Position numbers and translations under genes: made by a program. 64,000 nucleotides of DNA from Gammaproteobacteria bacterium (GTDB taxonomy: Bacteria > Pseudomonadota > Gammaproteobacteria > JAJFKG01): assembly GCA_021773335.1 (NCBI GenBank), contig JAJFKG010000057.1, positions 1 to 64,000 on the forward strand, given 5' to 3'. The notes under the pieces are model-generated. The model was not told where the DNA came from. It was given only the letters and a program-made list of their open reading frames with translations, and ran no database searches. Of this stretch, positions 9,041 through 17,103 are shown piece by piece. The first letter of the stretch is position 1; every line of letters starts with the position of its first letter.

Positions 9041-10132
9041 GTGCGATGCTATCTGTCCACCGCCATTCTTTCCCTTGCCCTGACCGCCCAAGCCTCCGCG
9101 ACCATCAGTTTGCCGACCATCGCGCAGGTGCCGATCCCCGCCGGGACGCTGATCACCGACGGCGGCGGCGCGACGCTCGACAACTTTGTCAGCCAGGATC
9201 TTTTCGTCAACACCACCAATGACTGGACCACCGCCGTTCTGCTGATCCAACTCGACAGCGGGTCGATCTTTCAAGAACCCGAGGGTGCGTTGGGCAATGG
9301 CTTGACGATCGGCCCCACCGATCCGGCGGGGTTCGGCTCGCTTCCTTCATCACAGTTCGATACCTATCTACACTCCGAGACCATAGACACTCCGTTCGGC
9401 CCCCGCATCGTCATAAACCTGACCGGCTCCGCGGGGGACCTGGTCGCCGGCTCATTGCAATCTTTCGACACCCAATCAATTAACATGACCTGGGACAGTT
9501 CGGGTACCGAGAAGAGCGATATTGGCGAGATGAACCTGGGCCGATTCACGCTGTCAGACGACGCTACGGGGACCTGGTCGCTGGCCGTCACCGAAGCCTT
9601 CAACCCGCACGTCCGGTTCGTCAATAACCCGATCGTCAACGGGCAGATGGTTTTGAGCCCGCTGAATGGCGACCTGAACTTCGACGGGTTCGTCGGGATC
9701 GAAGACATGAACCTTATTCTGGGCGCGTGGAACCAGACCGTCACGGCGTTCTCAAAGCCCGACCCTTCTGGGGACGGGTTCGTCGGGATCGAAGACATGA
9801 ATATCATCCTGGGCAACTGGAACGCCGGCGCACTGCCCCGGCAGCCCCAACCCCCACCGCAAATCAATGGCGATTTCACTAGCGACGGCTTCGTCGGGAT
9901 CGACGACCTGAACATCATCCTCAGCGAATGGAACGACACCGTCACGCCGTTCGTGCCGCCAGATCCATCGGGGGATGGTTTTGTCGGTATCGAAGACCTG
10001 GGCGTCGTGCTGGGCAACTGGAACGCCGTGTTCACCCCGCCGCCGGGCGCGCCGATACCCGAGCCTGCGGGCATCGCGGTCTTTAGCCTGGGCCTGACAC
10101 TTGTTGTTAGCCAAAAAAGATGCCGGCGCTGA
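9041..10132 (+). CDS. Secreted PEP-CTERM protein with four dockerin-like repeats, function unknown
   Basis: 363 aa. GTG start (GTGCGATGC), chosen because GGGAGGC lies eight bases upstream and the signal peptide (CYLSTAILSLALTAQASA) begins directly. Residues about 20-200 form a beta-rich domain of unknown family, with ISLPTIAQVPIPAG, LITDGGGATLDNFVSQDLFV, NDWTTAVLLIQL and LGRFTLSDDATGTWSLAV. Four dockerin-like repeats in two pairs follow (about 212-335), then IPEPAGIAVFSLGLTL and a basic end (KRCRR), a PEP-CTERM tail. It is paralogous to the next gene. The N-terminal domain reads like a secreted beta-sandwich that could be an adhesin or matrix protein; no catalytic motif was seen. Confidence 0.82.
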   Translation: MRCYLSTAILSLALTAQASATISLPTIAQVPIPAGTLITDGGGATLDNFVSQDLFVNTTNDWTTAVLLIQLDSGSIFQEPEGALGNGLTIGPTDPAGFGSLPSSQFDTYLHSETIDTPFGPRIVINLTGSAGDLVAGSLQSFDTQSINMTWDSSGTEKSDIGEMNLGRFTLSDDATGTWSLAVTEAFNPHVRFVNNPIVNGQMVLSPLNGDLNFDGFVGIEDMNLILGAWNQTVTAFSKPDPSGDGFVGIEDMNIILGNWNAGALPRQPQPPPQINGDFTSDGFVGIDDLNIILSEWNDTVTPFVPPDPSGDGFVGIEDLGVVLGNWNAVFTPPPGAPIPEPAGIAVFSLGLTLVVSQKRCRR

Positions 10133-10168
10133 TTACGAACCTGCACAAAATCCTCTGAGAGCCCCACC

Positions 10169-11227
10169 ATGCGTTACCGAACCGACCTCGCCGCCGCCGC
10201 CTTGGCTCTGACCTCGTTCACGACCGCACAAGCCACCATCAGCCTGCCGACGGTCACGCCCGTGCCGATCCCCGCCGGGACGCTGATCACCGATGGCGGC
10301 GGCGCGACACTCGACTCTTTCGTCAGCCAGGACCTGTTCGCCAACACCTCCCTGGACTGGACCATAGCGGCGATCGTCGTGGAACTAACGGCCGGTTCGA
10401 TCTATCAAGACACTGCCGGCGGGGCGATCGGGCCGGCTTCCCCGATTGTCATCGGGGCTGCGCCCTCGGTTGAATTTGATACCTACCTCACCAACACCGC
10501 CGCGTTTACGGCCATTGAGGGCGCGGCCGGCGATCTCGGCGACCTGGTATTCAAACCAGACGAGACGACCGGGCTGAGTGTGTCCTGGCACGGTTTCGCG
10601 GACGATCAGAACAATATCGGTGCGACCGGCATCGGCCGATTTACTTTCTCCGACGATGCGCAGGGGACATGGTCATTGGCGGTAGGCGAGAAGTTCAGCA
10701 CGGCCGACAAGTTCGTGAGCAACCCCATCGTCAACGGGCAGATGATCGTGGACCCATTGCATGGGGACCTGAACTTCGACGGATTCGTCGGGATCGAGGA
10801 TTTGAACATCGTGCTGGGCAATTGGAACCAAAACCCCACACCGGGCGACCTCCCCGCCGGTGACATTTCCGGTGACGGGTTTGTTGGACTCGAGGACCTC
10901 AACAGTGTGCTGACCAACTGGAACGCGGGCACACCGCCCAGACCCACCGTGCCCGTCTTCATGGGCCTGCCCGGCGACCGCAACGGCGACGGATTTGTTG
11001 GGATCGACGACAAGGTCAACACCAATTGGAACGCCACCGTCACCCCCGGCGACATCATCGTCGGGGACATGTCCGGCGACGGGTTTGTCGGGATCGATGA
11101 TCAGAACATCCTGATCAGTTATTGGAACACCGGGACGCCGCCGGCGTTGGGTGTCACGATCCCCGAGCCGGGGGCGCTGGCCCTGTTGGCCGTCGGTTGT
11201 GTTGCGCTGTTTCGGCCTCGGGCTTAG
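10169..11227 (+). CDS. Secreted PEP-CTERM protein with four dockerin-like repeats, paralog of the preceding gene
   Basis: 352 aa. A signal peptide (LAAAALALTSFTTAQA) precedes the same N-terminal domain as its neighbour (ATISLPTVTPVPIPAG, DGGGATLDSFVSQDLF, RFTFSDDAQGTWSLAV). Four dockerin-like repeats follow. The third is GDRNGDGFVGIDDKVNTNWN, two residues shorter than the others between the calcium loop and NWN, so six bases appear to have been lost there. The C-terminus is IPEPGALALLAVGCVALFRPRA, a PEP-CTERM tail. The last four bases overlap the 3' end of the convergent rmlB. The function of the N-terminal domain is unknown. Confidence 0.82.
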   Translation: MRYRTDLAAAALALTSFTTAQATISLPTVTPVPIPAGTLITDGGGATLDSFVSQDLFANTSLDWTIAAIVVELTAGSIYQDTAGGAIGPASPIVIGAAPSVEFDTYLTNTAAFTAIEGAAGDLGDLVFKPDETTGLSVSWHGFADDQNNIGATGIGRFTFSDDAQGTWSLAVGEKFSTADKFVSNPIVNGQMIVDPLHGDLNFDGFVGIEDLNIVLGNWNQNPTPGDLPAGDISGDGFVGLEDLNSVLTNWNAGTPPRPTVPVFMGLPGDRNGDGFVGIDDKVNTNWNATVTPGDIIVGDMSGDGFVGIDDQNILISYWNTGTPPALGVTIPEPGALALLAVGCVALFRPRA

Positions 11228-12144
11228 CGTGATCCGTACTGCTTCTCGTAGTAGCTTCGGTACGCGCCGCTCTTGACGTTTTGCCACCAGGTTTCGTTGT
11301 CGACGTACCACTTCACGGTGCTTTCCAGTGCGCCGGGCCAGGCGCTACGGGTGGGTTCCCAGCCCAGGTCGCGCTTGATTTTGGCAGCGTCGATGGCGTA
11401 GCGTCGGTCGTGGCCCAGCCGATCGGTGACGTATTCGATGCTGGATTCATCCTTGCCCATCGCGGCGAGGATGGCGTGTGTCAGTTCGAGGTTGGACCGT
11501 TCGTTGTTCCCACCGATGCAGTAGGTTTCGCTCGCGGCGCCCTTTTCCATCACAGCAAGCACGGCCTCGCAGTGGTCCTCGACGTGCAGCCAGTCGCGGA
11601 CGTTTTTCCCATCGCCGTAGAGCGGGACTTTTTTGCCCTCGATCAGGTTGGTGACGAACAGCGGGATGACTTTTTCAGGAAACTGGTACGGCCCGAAGTT
11701 GTTTGAGCAGTTTGTGGTGCAGGCGTTGATGCCGAAGGTGTGGCAGTAGGCGCGGACGATCATGTCGGACCCGGCCTTGGAAGCCGAGTACGGGCTTGAA
11801 GGCGCAAACGGTGTGTCTTCGGTGAACTTTAGATCGGGCTGGTCCAGCGGCAGGTCGCCGAAGACCTCGTCTGTGGAGACGTGGACGAATCGCTTGGTGT
11901 TGCCCGGCACGACCGCGTCGCAATCTTTGATGAGCTTGGTGGTCAGTTCGAGGTCGAGGATGTTGCCGTGGACGAAGGTGTATCGCGGTTCTGCTTCGAG
12001 GTCGGCGAGGTTCTCGGGGTTGCCGGAGTATGTCAGCGAGTCGAGGTTGGTAATGGAATAGTCCGGGCGTTCGCGCAAGACGAAGCGGACGAAGTTGGAG
12101 CCGATGAACCCGGCCCCGCCGGTAAGGAGGATGCGGGTGCTCAT
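11224..12144 (-). CDS. rmlB: dTDP-glucose 4,6-dehydratase with internal deletion
   Basis: 306 aa; family members are usually about 330-350. It converts dTDP-glucose to dTDP-4-keto-6-deoxyglucose. Present are the NAD-binding GGAGFIGSN (9-17), the catalytic TDE (91-93, in HVSTDEVFGDLPL), YSASK (119-123), NCSNNFGPYQFPEK and the C-terminal RLGHDRRYAID segment. After KDCDAVV (73-79) the protein passes directly to PGNTKRFVHVS. The segment that normally intervenes (AAESHVDRS...TNV.GT..LLEAA, about 34-37 residues, contacting NAD) is missing. The reading frame is intact across the junction at about 11905-11910. The product may therefore be inactive, or the sequence may be misassembled. Start and stop overlap neighbours by four bases: ATGA with rmlD, and the 3' end with the convergent gene. 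Confidence 0.85.
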   Translation of the reverse strand: MSTRILLTGGAGFIGSNFVRFVLRERPDYSITNLDSLTYSGNPENLADLEAEPRYTFVHGNILDLELTTKLIKDCDAVVPGNTKRFVHVSTDEVFGDLPLDQPDLKFTEDTPFAPSSPYSASKAGSDMIVRAYCHTFGINACTTNCSNNFGPYQFPEKVIPLFVTNLIEGKKVPLYGDGKNVRDWLHVEDHCEAVLAVMEKGAASETYCIGGNNERSNLELTHAILAAMGKDESSIEYVTDRLGHDRRYAIDAAKIKRDLGWEPTRSAWPGALESTVKWYVDNETWWQNVKSGAYRSYYEKQYGSR

Positions 12145-13028
12145 ACGGATTGCGGCTCCATCTGCTTGATGACGTCTGCGAGGTTGTTTTTCCAGTCGGG
12201 CATGGGGCCGGTGATGGCTTCGGCCTTGCTGATATCCATCACGCTGTAGGCCGGCCGTTTGGCGGGGCGTGGGAACTGATCGCTATCGCAGGGCTGGATA
12301 TCGCAGGTATTTCCAGCGAGCCGGGCGATCTCGCAGGCGAACCCGTGCCAGGAGCATTCTCCGCCGTCGTTGATGTGGAACGTACCCCGCGCGTTTTTTT
12401 CGAGTAATGAAAGTGAAGCCGACGCCAGGTGTTGGGCGCTGGTCGGTCGGCCGAACTGATCGTCGACGACCAGAAGCGAATTGCGTTCTTCGGTCAGGCG
12501 GACCATCGTGCGGACAAAGTTATTCGCCCAGGGCGCGTAGAGCCAGCTTGTCCGGATGAGCAGGTGTTGGCAGCCCGAGGACCCGATGAATTCTTCGCCT
12601 TTCGCCTTGGTCCGGCCGTAGGCGTTGACCGGGTCGCGTCGGTGGTCGGTGGGGTAAGGCGACTGGGCTTGGCCGTTAAAGACGTAATCCGTTGAGTAAT
12701 GGATCAGCGTCGTGTCGATGGCCTTACATCGCTCGGCCACAAGCTTGACGGCCTGAGCGTTGAGCTGAAGCGCGGTGATCTCGTTTTCTTCCGCGCCGTC
12801 CACATCGGTGTACGCGGCACAGTTGACGATTGTCCTGCACCCGGTGTGGATGTGTTCGGCGATGGAACTTGGGTCGGTGATATCAAGCTCGGGCAGGTCC
12901 AGGCCCTTGTATGGGATGTGACGTTGTTGCAGCAGTTCGCGCCAGGCTCGGCCGAGCATGCCCAGTGCACCGACGACGATAACCGGGCCCACCGCTTGCT
13001 CGCCTGGCTTGCTCGCGTCGCCGGTCAC
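12141..13028 (-). CDS. rmlD: dTDP-4-dehydrorhamnose reductase
   Basis: 295 aa from a GTG start that overlaps the rmlC-like stop codon as GTGA. The frame is open further upstream, but that part is Arg-rich shadow sequence antisense-like in character. It performs the NADPH-dependent last step to dTDP-L-rhamnose. The nucleotide-binding segment is VVGALGMLGRAW, followed by DITDPSSI, VNCAAYTDVDGAE, the catalytic YSTDYVFNG and YGRTKAKGE (YxxxK), and RTSWLYAPWANNFVRTM, all characteristic of RmlD. It is translationally coupled in the order rmlA, rmlC-like, rmlD, rmlB. Only the rmlB neighbour shows damage. Confidence 0.92.
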   Translation of the reverse strand: MTGDASKPGEQAVGPVIVVGALGMLGRAWRELLQQRHIPYKGLDLPELDITDPSSIAEHIHTGCRTIVNCAAYTDVDGAEENEITALQLNAQAVKLVAERCKAIDTTLIHYSTDYVFNGQAQSPYPTDHRRDPVNAYGRTKAKGEEFIGSSGCQHLLIRTSWLYAPWANNFVRTMVRLTEERNSLLVVDDQFGRPTSAQHLASASLSLLEKNARGTFHINDGGECSWHGFACEIARLAGNTCDIQPCDSDQFPRPAKRPAYSVMDISKAEAITGPMPDWKNNLADVIKQMEPQSV

Positions 13029-13519
13029 TTGTGCTGTATCTCCCAGGGAAAACCCGGGACCGAGTCGTGGTCCCTGCGGTCTTCGTCGGGCGCTGCCGGG
13101 TCGTACTGATGCGTCACGTAGTAGAGCAGCCCGGCGGAGTCGGGCCCGACGGTTGCCGCGCCGTGCCACAAAGGCGGCGGGATGACCATGACCCCGGGCT
13201 TTTTCTCACCGATCACGCTGACCCACGCCGAGTTCGATTGCTCGTCATACACCCCGACCTTCAGGTGCCCGTGCAGGCAGAGCCAGAAGTCGGTCTGCCT
13301 GGCGTGCCGGTGCCAGGCCTTGATCACGCCGGGGTACATCACCGAGTAGTTGACCTGCCCGGTCGGAGCAAGCACGTTCTGAAACTGGTTCATCAGCGAC
13401 CAGCCCCGGTCGTCTGTGAAAATCGCTGCGGGGACGAAAATCGGCTCGTTCTTGTCCTGCGCAATCGCGAACGCGTCTTTCAGTGGGCCGTCGTGTGTGG
13501 TGGGGGTGATGGGTTTCAA
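13025..13519 (-). CDS. dTDP-4-dehydrorhamnose 3,5-epimerase family (RmlC-like cupin)
   Basis: 164 aa, slightly shorter than classical RmlC (about 180). It is a cupin beginning IFVPAAIFTDDRGW, with GVIKAWHRHARQTDFWLCLHG in place of the canonical GVIRGLHYQ...QGKLV. A long basic/aromatic core (LKVGVYDEQS, PPPLWHGAATVG) and YYVTHQYDPAAPDEDR correspond to the RmlC Y-x-P-exx-R end. Its position between rmlA and rmlD, with a GTGA overlap into rmlD, makes it the operon's 3,5-epimerase. The core motif differs enough that another sugar-epimerase or isomerase specificity is possible. Confidence 0.8.
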   Translation of the reverse strand: MKPITPTTHDGPLKDAFAIAQDKNEPIFVPAAIFTDDRGWSLMNQFQNVLAPTGQVNYSVMYPGVIKAWHRHARQTDFWLCLHGHLKVGVYDEQSNSAWVSVIGEKKPGVMVIPPPLWHGAATVGPDSAGLLYYVTHQYDPAAPDEDRRDHDSVPGFPWEIQHK

Positions 13520-13591
13520 GGTGTGTATCGGGTGTCGGGTATGTGGGATCGTTAGTTCGTTTGCTGGGCCGGCTGGTCGTAGGCTACCGGG

Positions 13592-14323
13592 TTAAGCGTT
13601 GTTTGCGCCGCCTTCCTTAACCAACTCGCTGGCACGGAACAGGCTATCGAACGTGCCGGCATCGGTCCACCAGCCCTCGAGGGTTTCGCTGGTGAGGTCG
13701 CCTCGCTTGAGGTAGGCGTTGTTGACGTCGGTGATTTCCAACTCGCCGCGGTCGGACGGCTTGAGCGTCTGACATATCTTGAATACGTCGAAGTCATAGA
13801 AGTAGATCCCGGTGACGGCCAGATCGCTGGGCGGGTCTTTGGGCTTCTCGATGATACGTAATACGCTCCCGCTGGCGTCGAGTTCGGCAACGCCAAAGCG
13901 CTGGGGGTCGTGGACCTGCTTCAGCAGCAGTTTCGCGCCCGAGGCCTGAGCGCGGAAGTCGTCGGTGGCCTTTTTGATCGATCGCTCGATGATGTTGTCC
14001 CCGAGGATGACACAGACCTTGCCGCCGTCGGCGAACTCCTCGGCGAGCTTGAGGGCATCGGCGATCCCGCCCTCGCCCTCCTGGTAGGCGTAGCCCAGGT
14101 ATTTCAAGCCGAGCTGGTGGCCGTTTTTCAAGAGCTTGAGGAAGTCCCCGGCGTGTTCGCCGCCTGTGACGACCAAAACCTCGTCGATCCCTGCGTTGAC
14201 CAGGCACTGGATCGGGTAATGGATCATCGGCCGGTCGTAGACCGGCAGCAGGTGCTTGTTGGTGACCAGCGTCAGCGGACGTAGCCGAGTGCCCAGCCCG
14301 CCGGCGAGGATGATACCTTTCAT
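13592..14323 (-). CDS. rmlA: Glucose-1-phosphate thymidylyltransferase (short type)
   Basis: 243 aa. It starts at MKGIILAGGLGTRLRPLT, the classical nucleotidyltransferase N-terminus (GGxGTRLxPxT); a much longer in-frame extension upstream lacks family similarity. It makes dTDP-glucose from dTTP and glucose 1-phosphate, the first step to dTDP-rhamnose. Further motifs are KHLLPVYDRPMIHYP, GDNIIE (metal-binding Asp), RFGVAELD, EKPKDPPSDLAVTGIYFYD and GWWTDAGTFDSL. The length matches the short RmlA group rather than the about 290 aa enterobacterial form. It is the first gene of the rml set and diverges from the glycosyltransferase at 14559. Confidence 0.93.
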   Translation of the reverse strand: MKGIILAGGLGTRLRPLTLVTNKHLLPVYDRPMIHYPIQCLVNAGIDEVLVVTGGEHAGDFLKLLKNGHQLGLKYLGYAYQEGEGGIADALKLAEEFADGGKVCVILGDNIIERSIKKATDDFRAQASGAKLLLKQVHDPQRFGVAELDASGSVLRIIEKPKDPPSDLAVTGIYFYDFDVFKICQTLKPSDRGELEITDVNNAYLKRGDLTSETLEGWWTDAGTFDSLFRASELVKEGGANNA

Positions 14324-14558
14324 AGACCTGCCCTTACCCTCATGATGGACCGTAAGGCGGTTATCCGGACGCCCCGACGATCGATTCAGTCTATTGTGCA
14401 TCGGCCAGAAGCGGGACGCCAATCCATCAAAATCTTTGCCCTCAATGGGGCCTTGGGCTATCATAAACCCGGTAGGAACCATGTTTCTAGCTGTGTCGGC
14501 AAGCCCGGCGGGTCTTTGAGGCCTGGGCCCGACGGCCGGATGGGGACCAGGGCCCGCA

Positions 14559-16946
14559 ATGCAACCACCGCGACGATCTTGGGATTCACTTAGAACCATC
14601 GCTCTCCTGGGCAGCTACCTGCCCAGACGCTGTGGGATCGCCACCTTCAGCGCCGATCTGGCCGAGTCCCTCGCCAAGGCCTCGGACCATACCGATATCT
14701 GGTCGGTGGCGATGAATGATCGGGCCGAGGGCTACCGCTACCCGCCGAGGGTCTGGTTCGAGATCAACCAAAACCGTCAGGGCGAATACCGGTTGGCGGC
14801 GGACTTCATGAATATGTCCAAGGTCGACGTCTGCTGCCTCCAGCACGAGTACGGTCTGTTCGGCGGACCCAGCGGCAGGCACGTGCTGGACTTCCTGACC
14901 CGGCTGCGCATGCCGATCGTCGCCACGCTCCACACCGTCTTAAAAGAGCCCACCAAAGATCAGTTGGAAGTCACCCGGCAACTGGGCGAGATCTGCGACC
15001 GATTCGTCGTGATGGCGGAACGGGCCTGTGAGTTCCTCACCGGGGTCTACGACATCCCCGAGCACAAGATCCAACTGATCCCGCACGGGATCCCGGACGT
15101 GCCCTTCGTCGACCCCAACTTCTACAAGGACCAGTTCGGCGTCGAGGGCAAGAAGGTCATCCTGACGTTCGGGCTGCTGGGGCCCAGCAAGGGCATTGAG
15201 AACATGGTCGAGGCGCTGCCCCGGATCGTGGACCGTCATCCCGACGCGGTCTACATCGTCCTGGGCGCGACGCACCCCGGTGTGATCGCGGACTCGGGCG
15301 AGGACTATCGCCTGGGCCTGAAGCGCAGGGCCAATGAGTTGGGCGTCGGGCAGCACATCGAGTTCGTCAACAAGTTCGTCGCGATGGATGAGTTGGTCGA
15401 GTTCCTCGGCGCCGCCGACGTGTACGTCACCCCGTACCTCAACGAGGCGCAGATCACCTCCGGCACGCTGGCGTACGCGCTGGGGACCGGCAAGGCGACC
15501 GTGTCGACGCCCTACTGGCACGCCCAGGAGCTGCTGGACGAGGGCCGGGGCAAGCTTGTGCCGTTCGCCGACGCCAAGAGCCTCGCCGCGGCGGTTAACT
15601 ACCTGTTCGATCACGAAACCGAGCGCCACGCCATGCGCAAGCGGGCGTACCAGTACACGCGTCCGATGCGCTGGAAGGAGGTTGCCGGGCAGTACCTGGA
15701 CCTGTTCGCCAAGGTCAGGGAAGAACGCAACCGCAGCCCCAAGCCCATCGAACAGCACACACGCAAACTCCTGGAATCGCCCCAGGACCTACCCGAGATC
15801 AAGCTCGATCACCTGCTGACCCTGACCGACGACGTGGGCATCCTCCATCACGCCAAGAACACGATCCCCGATCGGCACCACGGCTACGCCACGGAAGACA
15901 ACGCCAAGGCCTTGGCTGTCATGCTCACCGCCCAAGACCACCTGGACTACGCCACCGGCGGGAAGGTCGAGTCGCTGCTGGCGAAGTACCTGGGCTTCCT
16001 GGAGCACGCCTTCGATCCCAAGCTCCAGCGGTTCCGAACCCGGATGAGCTACGACCGGCGGTGGACCGATGACCCGCTCGCGGAAGATGTCCACGCCCAG
16101 GCGGTTTTATCGCTGGGCGAAGCGGTGGCGCGCTGCCAGGCACGCGGGCAGATGACCCTCGCAGCCGACCTGTTTCACCGGGCGCTGCCCGCCTGCGAAA
16201 ACTTCGAGAACCCGCACGCCTGGGCCTATACCCTGATCGGGATACACGCCTACCTCCGCCGGTTCTCCGGCGACAGCCACGCCCGGCGTGTCCGCGAGCA
16301 CCTGGCCGACCTGCTCTTCGCCCGCTTTAGAGAAAACGCCAGCATGGACTGGAACTGGCCGACCGATCAACTCGCCTACGCCAACGCACGGCTGCCGCAC
16401 GCGCTATTGATGTCCGGGCGGTGGATGTTCCGAAACGACATGATCGAGGCCGCGCTGCACAGCCTGGAATGGCTGCACCACATACAAGAAGGCGACCACG
16501 ACCGGTTCGCGCCGATCGGTGACGGCGGGGGCCTGCCGCGCGGAGGCGAGCGGACCCGATTCAACCAGAAGCCACTCGAAGCGGCCGTCACCATCGAGGC
16601 CTACCTCGAAGCCCACCACGTCACCAGCGATCCTAAATGGCTTAGCCGGACGGAACGATGTCTGAACTGGTTCCTCGGCGACAACGACCTGCATGCCCCC
16701 TTGTACAACCACCTAAGCGGCGGGTGTCACGACGCGCTGATGCCACAGGGCGTCAACGAAAACCAGGGCGCAGAGGCCACGCTTGCCTGGCTGACCTCGC
16801 TGTTGAGCCTGTACGATCACGCCGTGCAGTCTCCCGCCGACAGCGAGCTAAAAAAGCCCCACGCCCACGGCGAGGGGAAGCCTCCAACCAAGCCAACTCC
16901 CCCACAACACAACACCCCAGACAACCCCGCCGCCGCCGCGACCTGA
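14559..16946 (+). CDS. GT4 family glycosyltransferase fused to an alpha-toroid domain
   Basis: 795 aa. Residues 1 to about 400 are a GT-B glycosyltransferase of family 4. Seen are SYLPRRCGIATFSADLAESL at the N-terminus, LQHEYGLFGG, IPHGIPD, LTFGLLGPSKGIENMVEALP, YVTPYLNEAQITSGTLAYAL (donor-binding E) and a final alpha segment. Residues about 410-760 form a mostly helical domain rich in W, H and Y (HHGYATEDNAKALAVML, YDRRWTDDPLAEDVHAQAVL, WNWPTDQLAYANARLPHAL). It resembles the (alpha/alpha)6 fold that accompanies such transferases in planctomycetes and acidobacteria. The last 30 residues are a Pro/His-rich, probably disordered tail. The sugar donor and acceptor are unknown. Neighbouring rhamnose genes suggest a surface glycan role. 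The exact start is uncertain; the conserved part begins near RTIALLG. Confidence 0.85.
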   Translation: MQPPRRSWDSLRTIALLGSYLPRRCGIATFSADLAESLAKASDHTDIWSVAMNDRAEGYRYPPRVWFEINQNRQGEYRLAADFMNMSKVDVCCLQHEYGLFGGPSGRHVLDFLTRLRMPIVATLHTVLKEPTKDQLEVTRQLGEICDRFVVMAERACEFLTGVYDIPEHKIQLIPHGIPDVPFVDPNFYKDQFGVEGKKVILTFGLLGPSKGIENMVEALPRIVDRHPDAVYIVLGATHPGVIADSGEDYRLGLKRRANELGVGQHIEFVNKFVAMDELVEFLGAADVYVTPYLNEAQITSGTLAYALGTGKATVSTPYWHAQELLDEGRGKLVPFADAKSLAAAVNYLFDHETERHAMRKRAYQYTRPMRWKEVAGQYLDLFAKVREERNRSPKPIEQHTRKLLESPQDLPEIKLDHLLTLTDDVGILHHAKNTIPDRHHGYATEDNAKALAVMLTAQDHLDYATGGKVESLLAKYLGFLEHAFDPKLQRFRTRMSYDRRWTDDPLAEDVHAQAVLSLGEAVARCQARGQMTLAADLFHRALPACENFENPHAWAYTLIGIHAYLRRFSGDSHARRVREHLADLLFARFRENASMDWNWPTDQLAYANARLPHALLMSGRWMFRNDMIEAALHSLEWLHHIQEGDHDRFAPIGDGGGLPRGGERTRFNQKPLEAAVTIEAYLEAHHVTSDPKWLSRTERCLNWFLGDNDLHAPLYNHLSGGCHDALMPQGVNENQGAEATLAWLTSLLSLYDHAVQSPADSELKKPHAHGEGKPPTKPTPPQHNTPDNPAAAAT

Positions 16947-17043
16947 CCGGCGTCCGTCACGTCTGAGGTTTCATGCGTCTTCTGAAAAACTTCAGGCATG
17001 ACCGATGCTGACGTACACGTCTGCCGTCCAATACCGTTAAAAA

Positions 17044-17083
17044 AAAGCCCGCGGCTCTGAGCACGCGGGCTTTGGTTTTTTTT
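17044..17083. terminator. Bidirectional intrinsic terminator
   Basis: The perfect 10-bp stem AAAGCCCGCG/CGCGGGCTTT (17044-17053 and 17064-17073) has a ten-base loop. A T-run (17076-17083) follows on the plus strand and an A-run (17039-17046) precedes it, which is a T-run for the minus strand. It sits between the convergent glycosyltransferase and PEP-CTERM genes and can terminate both. Confidence 0.9.
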
Positions 17084-17103
17084 CAGACCGGGGTTGATCG
17101 GCG

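Larger units (their letters stand above)
5958..11124 (+). repeat. Family of 14 dispersed dockerin-like coding repeats (consensus DGDGFVGIEDLNLILGNWN)
   Basis: Near-identical DNA around GACGGGTTCGTCGGGATCGA recurs near 5961, 6058, 7381, 7487, 8727, 8826, 9676, 9772, 9886, 9974, 10774, 10873, 10986 and 11077. The copies are two each in the first three genes and four each in the next two. Each encodes a Ca-binding-loop-like D-x-D/N-x-D-G-F/Y followed by a short helix. They occur in pairs separated by about 15-20 residues, as the two loop-helix segments of a type I dockerin do. The third copy in the last gene is shortened (GIDDKVNTNWN). High identity between genes suggests recent duplication or gene conversion. 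Confidence 0.85.
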
